Source of the DNA: Burkholderiales bacterium
Lineage (GTDB): Bacteria; Pseudomonadota; Gammaproteobacteria; Burkholderiales; Burkholderiaceae_B
Assembly: GCA_027484315.1 (NCBI GenBank)
Contig: JAIXTE010000091.1
Location: forward strand, 1-32,604
Reading direction: 5' to 3'
Length of the DNA: 32,604 nucleotides
Under the pieces are notes generated by a model. The model had not been told where the DNA came from. It saw only the letters and a program-made list of their open reading frames with translations, and searched no databases. Made by a program: the position numbers and the translations under genes. Shown here piece by piece: positions 7,304 through 16,409 of the stretch. Positions within the stretch are counted from its first letter, which is position 1. The number at the start of each line of letters is the position of its first letter.

Positions 7304-8026
7304 TCAACGCCGGGCCGGCAACATCAACTCGCTCGGCGCAATTTTCTCTGGCTGAAACTTGTTCACCGGCACATCGAGTTCATAGCCAATCGCAACGCCA
7401 CACAGCAGCTTGTATTGCTTTGGAATGTCGAAGTGTTTGTCCAGTGGCGAGCGGAACAGGCCAAGTGCGCCTTGCGCGCAGGTGCCCAGACCTTCATTGG
7501 TGGCAGCCAGCATCAGGCTTTGCAGAAAAATACCGGCGTCCAGCGCGCTGTAAATCCCCACCCCTTCGTGGACAAACACAAATGCAGCGGCCGGGGCACC
7601 AAACAGGCGGAAGTTTTCAGCCATGGCCTGGTCGCGGGCTTTCAGATCGTTGCGCGCCACACCCAATACGCCGTACAGGCCCTTGCCACATTCCACCCGA
7701 CGGGCTTGAAGGTCTTTGGGGTAGTTCACAACCGGCTTCACATCCCCGTCTGGAATGCCCTTGTTGCGGGTAATCAATCCCTTGATCTGGGCCAGCTTGC
7801 CGCCGCGTTGCAATTTGATGGTTTCCTGAAAGCGCGCATACAGTTCGGTCCGCAGGCTTTCAAGCACACCGCCCGTGGCCACAGCAATTCGGTAGGGGTG
7901 GGTGTTTGACCAACTTGGTGACAGTGCAGCCTGTTGAAGTAGGCGTTCAAGCACGTCTTCAGGCACAGGAGTGGGTGCAAAGGCACGCACGCTGTGGCGG
8001 TTTTTCAATGTGTCAAGAAATTCCAT
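7304..8026 (-). CDS. Nitroreductase-family FMN oxidoreductase
   Basis: A 240-residue cytoplasmic flavoprotein of the nitroreductase superfamily, expected to use NAD(P)H to reduce nitroaromatics, quinones or related electrophiles. The N-terminus MEFLDTLKNRHSVRAF carries the family FMN-phosphate motif (RxSVRxF), followed by SPSWSNTHPYR, equivalent to the usual NxQPW block. GIYSALDAGIFLQSLML and LGTCAQGALG form the central helix and FMN region, and a C-terminal block is GVAIGYELDVPVNKF. I chose ATG-8026 because AAGGGA lies just upstream and the family begins here; a reading from 8116 would add 30 residues of non-family sequence. It is divergent from the monooxygenase gene, with a 119-base shared promoter region, which hints at joint control. 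The substrate is unknown. Confidence 0.88.
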   Translation of the reverse strand: MEFLDTLKNRHSVRAFAPTPVPEDVLERLLQQAALSPSWSNTHPYRIAVATGGVLESLRTELYARFQETIKLQRGGKLAQIKGLITRNKGIPDGDVKPVVNYPKDLQARRVECGKGLYGVLGVARNDLKARDQAMAENFRLFGAPAAAFVFVHEGVGIYSALDAGIFLQSLMLAATNEGLGTCAQGALGLFRSPLDKHFDIPKQYKLLCGVAIGYELDVPVNKFQPEKIAPSELMLPARR

Positions 8027-8145
8027 TTTCCCTTGCTCTGTGTAATAGTTAGCCCAGTTTAGAGTATTTATTACTAGCCAACAGACCCGGCTCGCCACTA
8101 TTCTCTCAACTGACAATACAAAAAGTCACATAAGGGGACAACACA

Positions 8146-9657
8146 ATGAACAATCCACACGTAGACGTAATGATTATTGGTGCCGGTCTGTCGGGCATCG
8201 GTGCAGCATGCCATATCAAGCAGAACTGCAAGGGCAAGTCGATCCGCATTCTGGAGCGTCGCAAAGCGATTGGCGGCACATGGGACCTGTTCCGTTACCC
8301 CGGCATCCGTTCCGATTCCGATATGTTCACTTTGGGTTACAGCTTCAAGCCCTGGAAGGGCGAGAAAGTGCTGGCCAACGGTCAGGAAATCCGCGAGTAC
8401 GTGACTGAAGCCGCCAAAGAACACAATGTGACCAAGGACATCGAATTTGGCTTCAAGGTGACCAGTGCCAACTGGGATTCCTCTGCCAACCAGTGGACCG
8501 TTGAAGGTATTGCCGAAGAAACGGGTGAAAAGCAGGTGTACACCAGCAACTTCCTGTTGGGCTGTACTGGCTATTATAACTACGACAAGGGCTACAGCCC
8601 CGAGTTTCCCGGTCTTAAGAATTTCAAGGGGCAGGTGATTCACCCCCAGCAGTGGCCTGAAAACCTGGATTATTCCGGCAAGCGTGTCGTGGTGATCGGC
8701 AGTGGCGCAACCGCCATTACCCTTGTTCCGGCCATGGCTGACAAGGCAGAGCATGTAACCATGCTCCAGCGTTCACCGACTTACATTGCGTCCATCCCGT
8801 CGGTTGACCCAGTTTCGGTGGTGTTGAAGAAGTTCATGCCCGACACCTGGGTGTATAACATCGGCCGTGCACGCAACATTGGTTTGCAGCGCCTGATTTT
8901 CAAGCTGAGCAAGGAGCGCCCGAAAGCCATCAAGCGCCTGCTGCTGAGTGCAACCCGCGTGCGCATGGGCAAGGACTTCGACATGAAGCACTTCACGCCC
9001 AGCTATAACCCATGGGATCAACGCCTGTGCGTGGTGCCCGATGGCGATTTGTTCAAGGTACTGAAAAAAGGCAAGGCCGACATTGTGACTGACCACATCG
9101 ACACCTTTGTCGACAAGGGTATCAAGTTGAAAAGCGGCCAGGTTCTGGAAGCCGACATTGTGATTACAGCCACAGGTCTGGACTTGCAGATTCTGGGGGG
9201 CATGGGCGTCACCGTGGATGGCAACGAGTTGAACGTGGGGGAAGTCATGAGCTACAAAGGCGTCATGATGAGCAGCATCCCCAACTTTGCCATGGTGTTT
9301 GGTTACACCAATGCGTCCTGGACCTTGAAGGCCGACTTGGCCGCCGAGTTTGTTTGCCGCGTGATCAACCACATGGACAAAAACGGATACAGCCGCGTAG
9401 TCCCCAATGCCGAAGGTGTTCAGGCAGACGACACGCCCATGTTTGACCTGGAAGCAGGTTATATGAAGCGTGCTGCCGACCGTTTGCCCAAGCAGGGACC
9501 CGAAGCGCCGTGGACTGTGGTCAACAATTACTTGGCTGACCGCCCCGTGTTGAAAAAAGGCAAACTTGAAGATGGCGTGCTGGAATTTGCGAAAGCAGGT
9601 TCAGGAACTGCCAAGAAAACCTCAAGCCGCAAGGCACCTGCAAAACAGGCAGCTTGA
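8146..9657 (+). CDS. Flavin-containing monooxygenase, Baeyer-Villiger type
   Basis: A 503-residue class B flavoprotein monooxygenase using NADPH and O2 to insert oxygen into ketones or oxidise heteroatoms. It shows an FAD Rossmann motif GAGLSG (12-17), the GGTWDLFRYPGIRSDSDM block typical of Baeyer-Villiger enzymes, and the fingerprint FxGxxxHxxxWP as FKGQVIHPQQWP (160-171). A second, NADPH-binding Rossmann motif GSGATA starts at residue 185. The C-terminus is a Lys/Ala-rich tail (KKTSSRKAPAKQAA), probably disordered and reminiscent of PHA-granule or DNA-binding tails, which is unusual for the family. ATG-8146 is preceded by AAGGGG at good spacing. It is divergent from the nitroreductase gene and followed by a hairpin shared with the convergent gene. 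The physiological substrate cannot be inferred. Confidence 0.93.
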   Translation: MNNPHVDVMIIGAGLSGIGAACHIKQNCKGKSIRILERRKAIGGTWDLFRYPGIRSDSDMFTLGYSFKPWKGEKVLANGQEIREYVTEAAKEHNVTKDIEFGFKVTSANWDSSANQWTVEGIAEETGEKQVYTSNFLLGCTGYYNYDKGYSPEFPGLKNFKGQVIHPQQWPENLDYSGKRVVVIGSGATAITLVPAMADKAEHVTMLQRSPTYIASIPSVDPVSVVLKKFMPDTWVYNIGRARNIGLQRLIFKLSKERPKAIKRLLLSATRVRMGKDFDMKHFTPSYNPWDQRLCVVPDGDLFKVLKKGKADIVTDHIDTFVDKGIKLKSGQVLEADIVITATGLDLQILGGMGVTVDGNELNVGEVMSYKGVMMSSIPNFAMVFGYTNASWTLKADLAAEFVCRVINHMDKNGYSRVVPNAEGVQADDTPMFDLEAGYMKRAADRLPKQGPEAPWTVVNNYLADRPVLKKGKLEDGVLEFAKAGSGTAKKTSSRKAPAKQAA

Positions 9658-9699
9658 TCTGGCAAATTGAGCCCGCAACTGATTGTGGGTTCATGAGGT

Positions 9700-9730
9700 A
9701 ACAGAAGTTTCTGACCTGGAAACTTCTGTT
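9700..9730. terminator. Hairpin between convergent genes, probable bidirectional terminator
   Basis: Perfect 12-base arms AACAGAAGTTTC (9700-9711) and GAAACTTCTGTT (9719-9730) with a seven-base loop lie between the stop of the monooxygenase gene and the stop of the convergent exported-protein gene. No long U-tract follows on either strand, so termination efficiency is uncertain. A weaker GCCCGCAA/TTGTGGGT hairpin precedes it at about 9671-9691. Confidence 0.65.
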
Positions 9731-9741
9731 GTCCCCCTTGT

Positions 9742-10239
9742 TCAAAACCCGCTTCGGTATCCCAAGCGGCTCAAGCCCCGCGTAGCGCGTATCGCTCTTT
9801 CACCGCGAAAAGGCACGGCCTGTTCCATCTTGACCGAAAACTGTCCGCCCAAGGGCGAGTCAAAGCGTCCACTGTCAAATCCGCCATTCAGACCACGGGT
9901 AGCGCGTTGGGCACGTGCAGTGCGAAATTCGGCTACCTGTTCCTTATCCACTTCGAAATTGCCGCCCAGCGGTGTTTCAAGCGTGCTGGTGTCAAAGCTG
10001 TCCAGGCTCCGGTTCAGGCCCAGCAGGTCAGTGCGGCCAATGGTGAACAGTGCCTTGCCCAGAGTAAAATTGCCTTGTGCGCGAATGGTGTCCCGCAGTG
10101 TATCCACGGCAAGTATTTCTTCACCGTGAATAAAATAGTCGATCGGCCGGAGCACATCTGGAAATCGCTCTGCCTGTGCTGGCAGGCTCATCAATGCGCT
10201 GCCAGCAAGTACAAGTGAAATACAAATTCGTTTGAACAT
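9742..10239 (-). CDS. Small exported protein with an internal 28-residue repeat, function unknown
   Basis: A 165-residue protein with a clear Sec signal peptide (MFKRICISLVLAGSALMSLP-AQA, cleavage before ERFPDV), so probably periplasmic or secreted. ATG-10239 is strongly supported by GAGGAG five bases upstream; a reading from 10299 would mask the signal. The mature part has a short N-terminal segment (PIDYFIHGEEILAVDTLRD) and two copies of a 28-residue unit at 90-117 and 129-156. Each starts PLGGxF and ends RATRGL, and 18 of 28 positions are identical. The C-terminus is rich in Arg and Gly. I recognise no domain. It is divergent from the exoD-like gene and convergent with the monooxygenase gene. 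Confidence 0.85.
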   Translation of the reverse strand: MFKRICISLVLAGSALMSLPAQAERFPDVLRPIDYFIHGEEILAVDTLRDTIRAQGNFTLGKALFTIGRTDLLGLNRSLDSFDTSTLETPLGGNFEVDKEQVAEFRTARAQRATRGLNGGFDSGRFDSPLGGQFSVKMEQAVPFRGERAIRATRGLSRLGYRSGF

Positions 10240-10341
10240 GAGAACTCCTCGGGTCCATAGGAAATCATCATCTAGAGTGATATCCATGTAGTGACTCATG
10301 GTTCAGTTATAGAACGGGTCAAGGTTGATGTCCATCGGGCA

Positions 10342-10363
10342 TACCCTTCACTCGAAAAGGGTA
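10342..10363. promoter_or_regulatory. Inverted repeat in divergent promoter region
   Basis: TACCCTT (10342-10348) and AAGGGTA (10357-10363) flank an eight-base loop in the 211-base region between the divergent exported-protein and exoD-like genes. CCATG/CATGG (10284-10288/10297-10301) lies nearby. The position suits an operator, but no T-run supports a terminator. No promoter could be assigned with confidence. Confidence 0.3.
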
Positions 10364-10450
10364 GGTTTATGCGCCAATCGCATTCACATCACCTAAGATA
10401 GACGGGTTTCCGCGGTATACCTGCCGCGCCAAATGACCCATCAACCCTGA

Positions 10451-11131
10451 TTGAGCAATCTGTTGAACCCCTCCGAAGAGCACGATGATGTCCTGAAGGC
10501 ACTGCCCTACGCCTGGCGGCGAGTGGTTCTGTTCGCCGATAACATGGCCCAGGCCAAGGTGGTCGATGCCATTGGCCGCAACCCCAAGCAGCAACTCACC
10601 TGGATCGGTTTGGCCGCCCTGCCCTTGTTGTTGCCTTTCGGAATTCCCGGCATTGCCACCAGCCTGGGTTATCTGACCTTTCTGTTGGGTTTGGGTTATG
10701 CGCTGGGGTTCGGTATTCCCATTCCAAAATCAGTGGGTGAAAAGCGTTTGCCGCCCAAAGCAGCCAGCGTGCTGAAAAAGCTGTTGATGGTATTCATCAC
10801 CAGGGTTGCCAAGCACAGCAAGCCGCGCCTGTTCATCATGAGCCACCCGCGCATGCGCCCTGTAAACGGGCTGGTGTTGGCTTTCGCCGGGTTGACCATG
10901 GCCGCACCTGTGCCCTTTGCATCCTTTGATAATGTGCTTCCTGCCGCCGCTATGGTGTGCATTACCTTTGGTTTGCGTGTGCGCGATGGTGGCCTGGTGC
11001 TGGCTGGTTACGTGTTCACTGCGCTGGCGGCCTTGCTGGTACTTCTGCTTTGGTGGGGCGGGTATGCCGTTTTTCTGTGGGTGTCAAAGCAGCCTTGGGC
11101 CAGCCAATGGTTGGGTTGGCTTTTTTCCTGA
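10451..11131 (+). CDS. ExoD-family integral membrane protein
   Basis: A 226-residue inner-membrane protein matching the ExoD (exopolysaccharide synthesis) family. It has a short hydrophilic N-terminus, a helix pair around LAALPLLLPFGIPGIATSLGY, a basic loop (KHSKPRLFIMSHPRMRP), then the characteristic block from LTMAAPVPFASFDNVLPAAA through ITFGLRVRDGG to a C-terminal hydrophobic helix ending at the stop. Known ExoD proteins affect exopolysaccharide and alkali tolerance in rhizobia, and the molecular role is unclear. The start is uncertain: an in-frame TGA directly precedes TTG-10451, which lacks a clear ribosome site, so a TTG or later start must be used. No polysaccharide genes are adjacent. 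Confidence 0.75.
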   Translation: MSNLLNPSEEHDDVLKALPYAWRRVVLFADNMAQAKVVDAIGRNPKQQLTWIGLAALPLLLPFGIPGIATSLGYLTFLLGLGYALGFGIPIPKSVGEKRLPPKAASVLKKLLMVFITRVAKHSKPRLFIMSHPRMRPVNGLVLAFAGLTMAAPVPFASFDNVLPAAAMVCITFGLRVRDGGLVLAGYVFTALAALLVLLLWWGGYAVFLWVSKQPWASQWLGWLFS

Positions 11132-11132
11132 C

Positions 11133-11163
11133 AAGGCGCAGGTCGGTGTGCGAACTGCGCCTT
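11133..11163 (+). terminator. Hairpin after the exoD-like gene
   Basis: Perfect nine-base arms AAGGCGCAG (11133-11141) and CTGCGCCTT (11155-11163) start two bases after the stop codon. The GC-rich stem and its position fit a terminator, but no U-run follows. A -10-like TAGAAT at 11194-11199 just downstream may start the liu transcript, so the hairpin would separate two transcription units. Confidence 0.5.
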
Positions 11164-11234
11164 AAGTCTCCACTTAGTGTTCAATAAGTTAGATAGAATC
11201 ATAGCCACACCCTAATCTGGAGCCGAAAAGCACC

Positions 11235-11843
11235 ATGACTACCAAACAAACGATTGATTTCTATTTCGACCTGACCAGCCCTTACAGCTACGTGGCCGCT
11301 GAGCAAATCGAAGACATTGCCGCCGCCGGCAACCGTGTTGTGAACTATAAGCCCACCTTGCTGGGGTTTGTATTCAAAAGCACGGGCAATAGCGCACCGA
11401 TGATGAACCCGGCCAAGGGCAAGTATTCCGCGAAAGACTTTGCGCGCACAGCCCGATTTCATGGTCTGGAAATCAATTGGCCCAAAAAATTCCCCATCAA
11501 CGCCACCGTGGGTTCACGAGCCATTCTCCAGGTTATCAACACCCAGCCAGAAAAGGCCGGTGAACTGACGCGGGCCCTGTACAAGGCCTATTTTGTGACA
11601 GGGCAAGACATCACTGAAGAAAGTGTGGTGGCTGAGGTGGCCAATTCGATCGGGCTGGATGGTGCTGCCCTGGTTGCGGGCACACAGGATGAGTCCATCA
11701 AGGAACAAATGAAAAACGCTGTGCAGGAGTCCATTGACGCAGGCATGTTCGGTGCGCCCTACTTCGTGGTGGATGGCGAGGCTTTCTGGGGTCAGGATCG
11801 TATGGAACAACTTCGCCGCTGGGTTGTTGAAGGGCCGTTTTAA
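11235..11843 (+). CDS. 2-hydroxychromene-2-carboxylate isomerase family protein (DsbA-like fold)
   Basis: A 202-residue cytoplasmic protein of the HCCA isomerase / kappa-class GST-like thioredoxin-fold family. The N-terminal [18 protein letters not shown] provides the family's active-site serine region in place of a CxxC, and the C-terminal [18 protein letters not shown] is the diagnostic block. Biochemically known members isomerise 2-hydroxychromene-2-carboxylate in naphthalene degradation using glutathione. No other naphthalene genes are here, so the actual reaction is probably different. The stop is two bases before the ATG of liuB, so the two are almost certainly co-transcribed, and a role linked to acyl-CoA catabolism is inferred. 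A GGAG lies about 13 bases before the ATG, and a TAGAAT -10-like element lies at 11194. Confidence 0.9.
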   Translation: MTTKQTIDFYFDLTSPYSYVAAEQIEDIAAAGNRVVNYKPTLLGFVFKSTGNSAPMMNPAKGKYSAKDFARTARFHGLEINWPKKFPINATVGSRAILQVINTQPEKAGELTRALYKAYFVTGQDITEESVVAEVANSIGLDGAALVAGTQDESIKEQMKNAVQESIDAGMFGAPYFVVDGEAFWGQDRMEQLRRWVVEGPF

Positions 11844-11845
11844 AC

Positions 11846-13456
11846 ATGGCGGTGCTTGATTCCAACCAGGTTAAATCCCGCCCTGACTTTGCGGCCAACC
11901 ATGCGGCGCTTAAAAAGTTGGTGGATGAGTTAAAGGCCAATTTGGCCGTGGTTGCTCAAGGCGGTGGCAAGGTGGCCAATGAACGCCACACGGCGCGTGG
12001 CAAACTGTTGCCCCGTGATCGGGTTGCAGGTTTGCTGGATCCCGGTTCGCCTTTCCTCGAGCTGGCACCGCTTGCTGCCTGGGGCCTTTACGGAAATGCT
12101 GCACCTGGCGCTGGCGCCATTGCCGGCATTGGCCGTGTAAGCGGTGTCGACTGCATGATGGTGTGCAACGACGCCACGGTGAAGGGTGGCACCTACTACC
12201 CACTGAGCGTGAAAAAACATCTGCGTGCGCAGGAAGTGGCGGCCGAGAATAACCTGCCTTGCATTTACCTGGTGGATTCTGGCGGGGCCAACCTGCCCAA
12301 TCAGGATGAGGTGTTTCCCGACCGCGACCACTTCGGGCGGATTTTTTTCAACCAGGCCAATATGAGTGCGCAAGGCATTGCGCAAATTGCCGTGGTCATG
12401 GGCAGTTGCACAGCCGGTGGGGCCTACGTGCCCGCCATGAGCGACGAAGCCATTATCGTCAAAAACCAGGCCACGATTTTCCTGGGTGGCCCACCCTTGG
12501 TGCAGGCCGCCACGGGTGAAATTGTCAGTGCGGAAGAACTGGGTGGGGCTGATGTGCACACCCGGCTTTCCGGTGTGGCAGACCACCTGGCTGAAAATGA
12601 CCAGCATGCGCTGGAAATTGCCCGCCGCATTGTTGCCAATCTGGGGCGTCCTGAAAAGCGCTACCCTTGGGCGCTTTCAGAAGCACGTGAGCCCCTGTAC
12701 AGCGCCGAGGAAATCTACGGCATCGTACCAACCGATGCGAAAAAGCCGTTCGACGTGCGCGACATCATTGCCCGCGTGGTCGACGGCAGCGAATTCGATG
12801 AATTCAAGGCCCGTTTTGGCAGCACGCTGGTGTGTGGCTTTGCACGCCTGTACGGCATGCCCGTGGGCATTGTGGCCAACAACGGCATCCTGTTTTCAGA
12901 ATCGGCCCAGAAGGGCGCGCACTTTATCGAGCTGTGCTGCCAGCGAAAAATCCCTCTTGTTTTCTTGCAGAACATCACCGGTTTCATGGTGGGCAAGAAG
13001 GTCGAAAACGAAGGCATTGCCCGCCATGGTGCAAAAATGGTCATGGCCGTGGCCTGTGCCAAGGTGCCCAAGTTCACGGTGGTCATTGGTGGTTCGTTTG
13101 GTGCCGGCAATTACGGCATGTGCGGCCGCGCCTACAGCCCCCGATTCATGTGGATGTGGCCCAATGCCCGCATCAGCGTGATGGGTGGTGAACAGGCAGC
13201 CGGTGTGTTGGCCACAGTGAAACGCAACCAGATTGAAGCCAAGGGCGGCGGCTGGAGCAAGGAAGAAGAAGCCGAGTTCAAGGCCCCCACCCTGAAACAG
13301 TTTGATGAGCAAAGCCAGCCCTACTACGCCACTGCACGCCTGTGGGATGACGGCCTGATTGATCCGGCTGACACGCGCCGCATTCTGGGCATGGCCATTT
13401 CGGCCAGTCTGAATGCCGAGATTCCCGAGACGAAATTCGGCGTGTATCGCATGTAA
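11846..13456 (+). CDS. liuB: Methylcrotonoyl-CoA carboxylase, carboxyltransferase (beta) subunit
   Basis: A 536-residue carboxyltransferase subunit, the family's usual length. It transfers CO2 from carboxybiotin on LiuD to 3-methylcrotonyl-CoA, giving 3-methylglutaconyl-CoA in leucine and isovalerate breakdown. The crotonase-fold halves are both present. The N-terminal half has [38 protein letters not shown] and [16 protein letters not shown], all diagnostic of MCC rather than propionyl-CoA carboxylase. The C-terminal half has [40 protein letters not shown] and [20 protein letters not shown]. It starts two bases after the HCCA-isomerase-like gene without a clear ribosome site, consistent with translational coupling, and is followed by liuC after an A-rich 52-base gap. 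Confidence 0.97.
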   Translation: MAVLDSNQVKSRPDFAANHAALKKLVDELKANLAVVAQGGGKVANERHTARGKLLPRDRVAGLLDPGSPFLELAPLAAWGLYGNAAPGAGAIAGIGRVSGVDCMMVCNDATVKGGTYYPLSVKKHLRAQEVAAENNLPCIYLVDSGGANLPNQDEVFPDRDHFGRIFFNQANMSAQGIAQIAVVMGSCTAGGAYVPAMSDEAIIVKNQATIFLGGPPLVQAATGEIVSAEELGGADVHTRLSGVADHLAENDQHALEIARRIVANLGRPEKRYPWALSEAREPLYSAEEIYGIVPTDAKKPFDVRDIIARVVDGSEFDEFKARFGSTLVCGFARLYGMPVGIVANNGILFSESAQKGAHFIELCCQRKIPLVFLQNITGFMVGKKVENEGIARHGAKMVMAVACAKVPKFTVVIGGSFGAGNYGMCGRAYSPRFMWMWPNARISVMGGEQAAGVLATVKRNQIEAKGGGWSKEEEAEFKAPTLKQFDEQSQPYYATARLWDDGLIDPADTRRILGMAISASLNAEIPETKFGVYRM

Positions 13457-13508
13457 GTGGGCACAGCAAAAAAATACACAAAAAGTACAATAAAAATACG
13501 GAGACGCA

Positions 13509-14327
13509 ATGACTGACACTGCAATGAACAACACAGCCGAGAAGCCCGTGATTGAAACCCGCAAGGGCAAGTCTGTGTGGCTGACCTTGAACCGCCCACA
13601 GGTCAAGAACGCCATGAATGGCGAAATGATTGCCATGCTGGTCGAGGCCTTTCAGCGCTTGGGCGCAGACTCTGAAACCCGCGCCATTGTGCTGGCTGCC
13701 AATGGCGATGCATTTTGTTCCGGTGCCGATTTAAGCTACATGATGCAAATGGCCCAGCAGGCTGCCGCCTCGGGTACCAACCAGCAAAGCGCCGTTACCT
13801 TGACCAGCCTGTTCCGTGGCATTGCGGAATGTCCAAAGCCGGTAGTGGCCCGCGTACATGGCCTGTGCCTGGCTGGTGCAACGGGTTTGGTCAGCGCCAG
13901 CGACATCATTGTGGCCAGCAACAACGTGAAATTCAGCCTGCCGGAAGTCAAGCGCGGTTTGATACCGGCCACCATCAGCCCCTACGTGGTGCAGGCCATG
14001 GGTGTGCAAGCGGCCCGCCGCTATTTCATTACCGGAGAAACATTTTCTGCGCAAAAGGCCTATGAATTGGGCATGGTGCATGAACTGACCACACCGGACA
14101 CACTGGATACGACATTGGACGCCATCTTGGCCGAGCTGGATACCTGCGCCCCCGACGCCATGGCGGCTTGCAAAACGCTGGTTCGGGATGTGTCCCGCAT
14201 GGACATCACCGCCGATGAAACCCACGCCGACGTGGCTGCCCAACTGGCCGCTGTGCGCGGCAGTGCCGAGGCCGCAGAAGGCATGATGGCATTTATGGAA
14301 AAACGCAAACCGAAGTGGGTTGGCTAA
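13509..14327 (+). CDS. liuC: Methylglutaconyl-CoA hydratase (enoyl-CoA hydratase family)
   Basis: A 272-residue crotonase-family enzyme hydrating 3-methylglutaconyl-CoA to HMG-CoA, the step between the carboxylase and the lyase encoded on either side. The acyl-CoA site block is AFCSGADLSYM. The oxyanion-hole helix is HGLCLAGATGLVSASD, where the usual GG pair reads AG and a Gly replaces the first catalytic Glu of classical enoyl-CoA hydratase; to my recollection that Gly is common in bacterial LiuC. The second Glu is kept in SLPEVKRGLIPATISPYV. ATG-13509 has GGAG six bases upstream. The C-terminus ends MEKRKPKWVG, typical of the subfamily. Assignment as LiuC rather than another hydratase rests on sequence plus operon position. 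Confidence 0.93.
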   Translation: MTDTAMNNTAEKPVIETRKGKSVWLTLNRPQVKNAMNGEMIAMLVEAFQRLGADSETRAIVLAANGDAFCSGADLSYMMQMAQQAAASGTNQQSAVTLTSLFRGIAECPKPVVARVHGLCLAGATGLVSASDIIVASNNVKFSLPEVKRGLIPATISPYVVQAMGVQAARRYFITGETFSAQKAYELGMVHELTTPDTLDTTLDAILAELDTCAPDAMAACKTLVRDVSRMDITADETHADVAAQLAAVRGSAEAAEGMMAFMEKRKPKWVG

Positions 14328-14346
14328 CAAGGGTCATTGAAAAAAC

Positions 14347-16401
14347 ATGTTCACCAAAATCCTGATTGCCAACCGGGGCGAAATTGCCCGGCGAATCAAC
14401 CGCACCGCGCAAGCCATGGGCATTCAAACCGTGGCGGTGTATTCCACTGCCGACGCGCAGGCCCTGCATGTGCAGGAATGCAATGAAGCCGTGTGCCTTG
14501 GCGAACCCGAAGCGGCGCTCAGTTACCTGAACATCGAGAAAGTGATAGCCGCCGCCCGGCAAACCGGTGCGCAAGCCATTCACCCCGGCTACGGGTTTTT
14601 GTCTGAAAACGCAGCCTTTGCTCAAGCCTGTGCCGACGCGCACATTGCATTCATCGGGCCCGGAGTGCAGGCCATTCGCACCATGGGCAGCAAAAGCGAG
14701 GCCAAAGCCTGCGTGCAACCTGCCGGGGTTCCGTTGATCCCCGGTTACTTTGGTGCAGACCAAAGCCTCGCCACCCTTCAGGCTGAAGCGCAGCGCATTG
14801 GTTTTCCGCTGATGATCAAAGCGGTGGCAGGCGGGGGCGGCAAGGGCATTCGCATTGTCAACAATGAAGGCGAATTGCCTGCCGCCCTGGAAAGCTGCCA
14901 GCGTGAAGCCCGCAATGCGTTTGCCGACGCAACCGTGATGCTGGAAAAGCAGATCATCAACCCACGCCATGTGGAAGTACAGGTGTTTGCCGACACCCAT
15001 GGCAATGTGGTGCACCTGTTTGAACGGGATTGTTCTGCCCAGCGCCGGCACCAGAAAGTGATTGAAGAAGCACCGGCCTTCGGACTGACCGAAGCCCAGC
15101 GCAAAGCCTTTGGCGATACAGCCGTGCAGGTTGCCCGCGCCGTGAATTACGTAGGTGCAGGCACGGTGGAGTTTTTGCTGGATGCGCGTGGCGAATTCTA
15201 TTTCATGGAAATGAATACCCGCCTGCAGGTGGAACACCCGGTCACCGAAATGATCACTGGCTTTGACCTGGTGCAATGGCAAATTGAAATTGCTGCTGGT
15301 TTGCCTTTGCCTGCCACGCAAGACACCATTCACATTGACGGCCATGCCTTTGAAGCACGCCTGTATGCAGAGAACCCTGACCAAGGCTTTTTGCCTGCCA
15401 TTGGTACTGTGGAGTTGTGGGAGGCACCCGAGGCCATCGAATTCCACACCGGCACGCATGCAGGCCGAACCGCAGGTGTGCGGCTGGATTCCTCCATGCG
15501 CTCGGGTTTGGCTGTGTCGCCCTATTACGACCCCATGGTTGGCAAGTTGATCACCTGGGCACCCACCCGTGCTGCAGCCTTGCAAAAACTGGCGGATGCC
15601 CTGGCTCGCCTGCGTTGCGTGGGAGTGAAGAACAACATCGCGTGGCTGCGCAGCCTGTGCCTGCATCCGGAGTTTGCTGGAGGTGGTTATGACACAGGTT
15701 TGATCGATCGAATGACGCCAGCCGCAACATCGGCAGGAATTGACCCTCAAACCTTGACTGCACTCGCTGGCCTTGCACGTTGGGCCTTGCATCAGCAAAC
15801 CGCTGGTGCTGTTCGGCCTTCCGTTTTAAATACCGCAGACCCATTGGCTGTGCTGGACGGCTTTTACTCCAGCGCACCGCCCTTGCGTGAAGACCGCTGG
15901 TTGCAGCGCGACCAAAGCTTGGTCAGTCACAGCCACGTTTCAATACAAGGCCAGCAGGCGCTGGTTCAGTGTCGCGAAAGCAGCCTGAACTGCCAGTTGA
16001 CCGTGGCCAGCCAGCCGTACCCCTTGCCCCGCCAGACCGGGCTGTTGACCAGCGGCCCGCATGCGGGCGACTGTTTCGATCTGATCTGGCATGGCGACCA
16101 GCTCAGCGTGCACGTGGGTGTTGAACAAACCAGCCTGCTGTGGCAAAACCCAGCGCACATTCGCGCCGACCAGGGCCATGATGCGCAAGGTGTCAAAGCA
16201 CCAATGCCCGGTAAAGTGTTCGCCGTGTTTGTCAGCGTAGGCGACACCGTGAAAAAAGGCCAGCCCCTGATCGGTCTGGAAGCCATGAAAATGGAACACA
16301 CCTTGAACTCGCCCTGCGATGGCGTTGTGCAGGCCATTCCCCACCCTGTGGGTGACCAGGTGACCGAGGGCACCGAACTCATCCATTTCTCGGAAGACTG
16401 A
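14347..16401 (+). CDS. liuD: Methylcrotonoyl-CoA carboxylase, biotin-carrying (alpha) subunit
   Basis: A 684-residue biotin-dependent subunit that carboxylates biotin with ATP and bicarbonate and hands it to LiuB. The biotin carboxylase N-domain is KILIANRGEIARRI. The ATP-grasp glycine loop is MIKAVAGGGGKGIRIV, with the catalytic block EMNTRLQVEHPVTEMITG and a biotin carboxylase C-domain to about residue 445. A linker region is followed by a C-terminal biotinyl domain with EAMKMEH, biotin lysine K648. Its length fits the MCC alpha family. The region around SKSEAKACVQPAGVPLIPGY differs slightly from the usual sequence but stays in frame. It begins 19 bases after liuC and ends eight bases before liuE, clearly in one operon. 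Confidence 0.97.
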   Translation: MFTKILIANRGEIARRINRTAQAMGIQTVAVYSTADAQALHVQECNEAVCLGEPEAALSYLNIEKVIAAARQTGAQAIHPGYGFLSENAAFAQACADAHIAFIGPGVQAIRTMGSKSEAKACVQPAGVPLIPGYFGADQSLATLQAEAQRIGFPLMIKAVAGGGGKGIRIVNNEGELPAALESCQREARNAFADATVMLEKQIINPRHVEVQVFADTHGNVVHLFERDCSAQRRHQKVIEEAPAFGLTEAQRKAFGDTAVQVARAVNYVGAGTVEFLLDARGEFYFMEMNTRLQVEHPVTEMITGFDLVQWQIEIAAGLPLPATQDTIHIDGHAFEARLYAENPDQGFLPAIGTVELWEAPEAIEFHTGTHAGRTAGVRLDSSMRSGLAVSPYYDPMVGKLITWAPTRAAALQKLADALARLRCVGVKNNIAWLRSLCLHPEFAGGGYDTGLIDRMTPAATSAGIDPQTLTALAGLARWALHQQTAGAVRPSVLNTADPLAVLDGFYSSAPPLREDRWLQRDQSLVSHSHVSIQGQQALVQCRESSLNCQLTVASQPYPLPRQTGLLTSGPHAGDCFDLIWHGDQLSVHVGVEQTSLLWQNPAHIRADQGHDAQGVKAPMPGKVFAVFVSVGDTVKKGQPLIGLEAMKMEHTLNSPCDGVVQAIPHPVGDQVTEGTELIHFSED

Positions 16402-16409
16402 TTGCCAGC

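Noticed and set aside
14680-14750. Possible frameshift in liuD around KACVQPAGV.
   Set aside because: The frame continues without a break into conserved PLIPGY and the glycine loop, so it is ordinary divergence.
14293-15798. A 501-codon minus-strand ORF opposite liuD.
   Set aside because: The sense frame encodes a complete biotin carboxylase; the antisense product has skewed His/Gln/Gly-rich composition typical of shadows.
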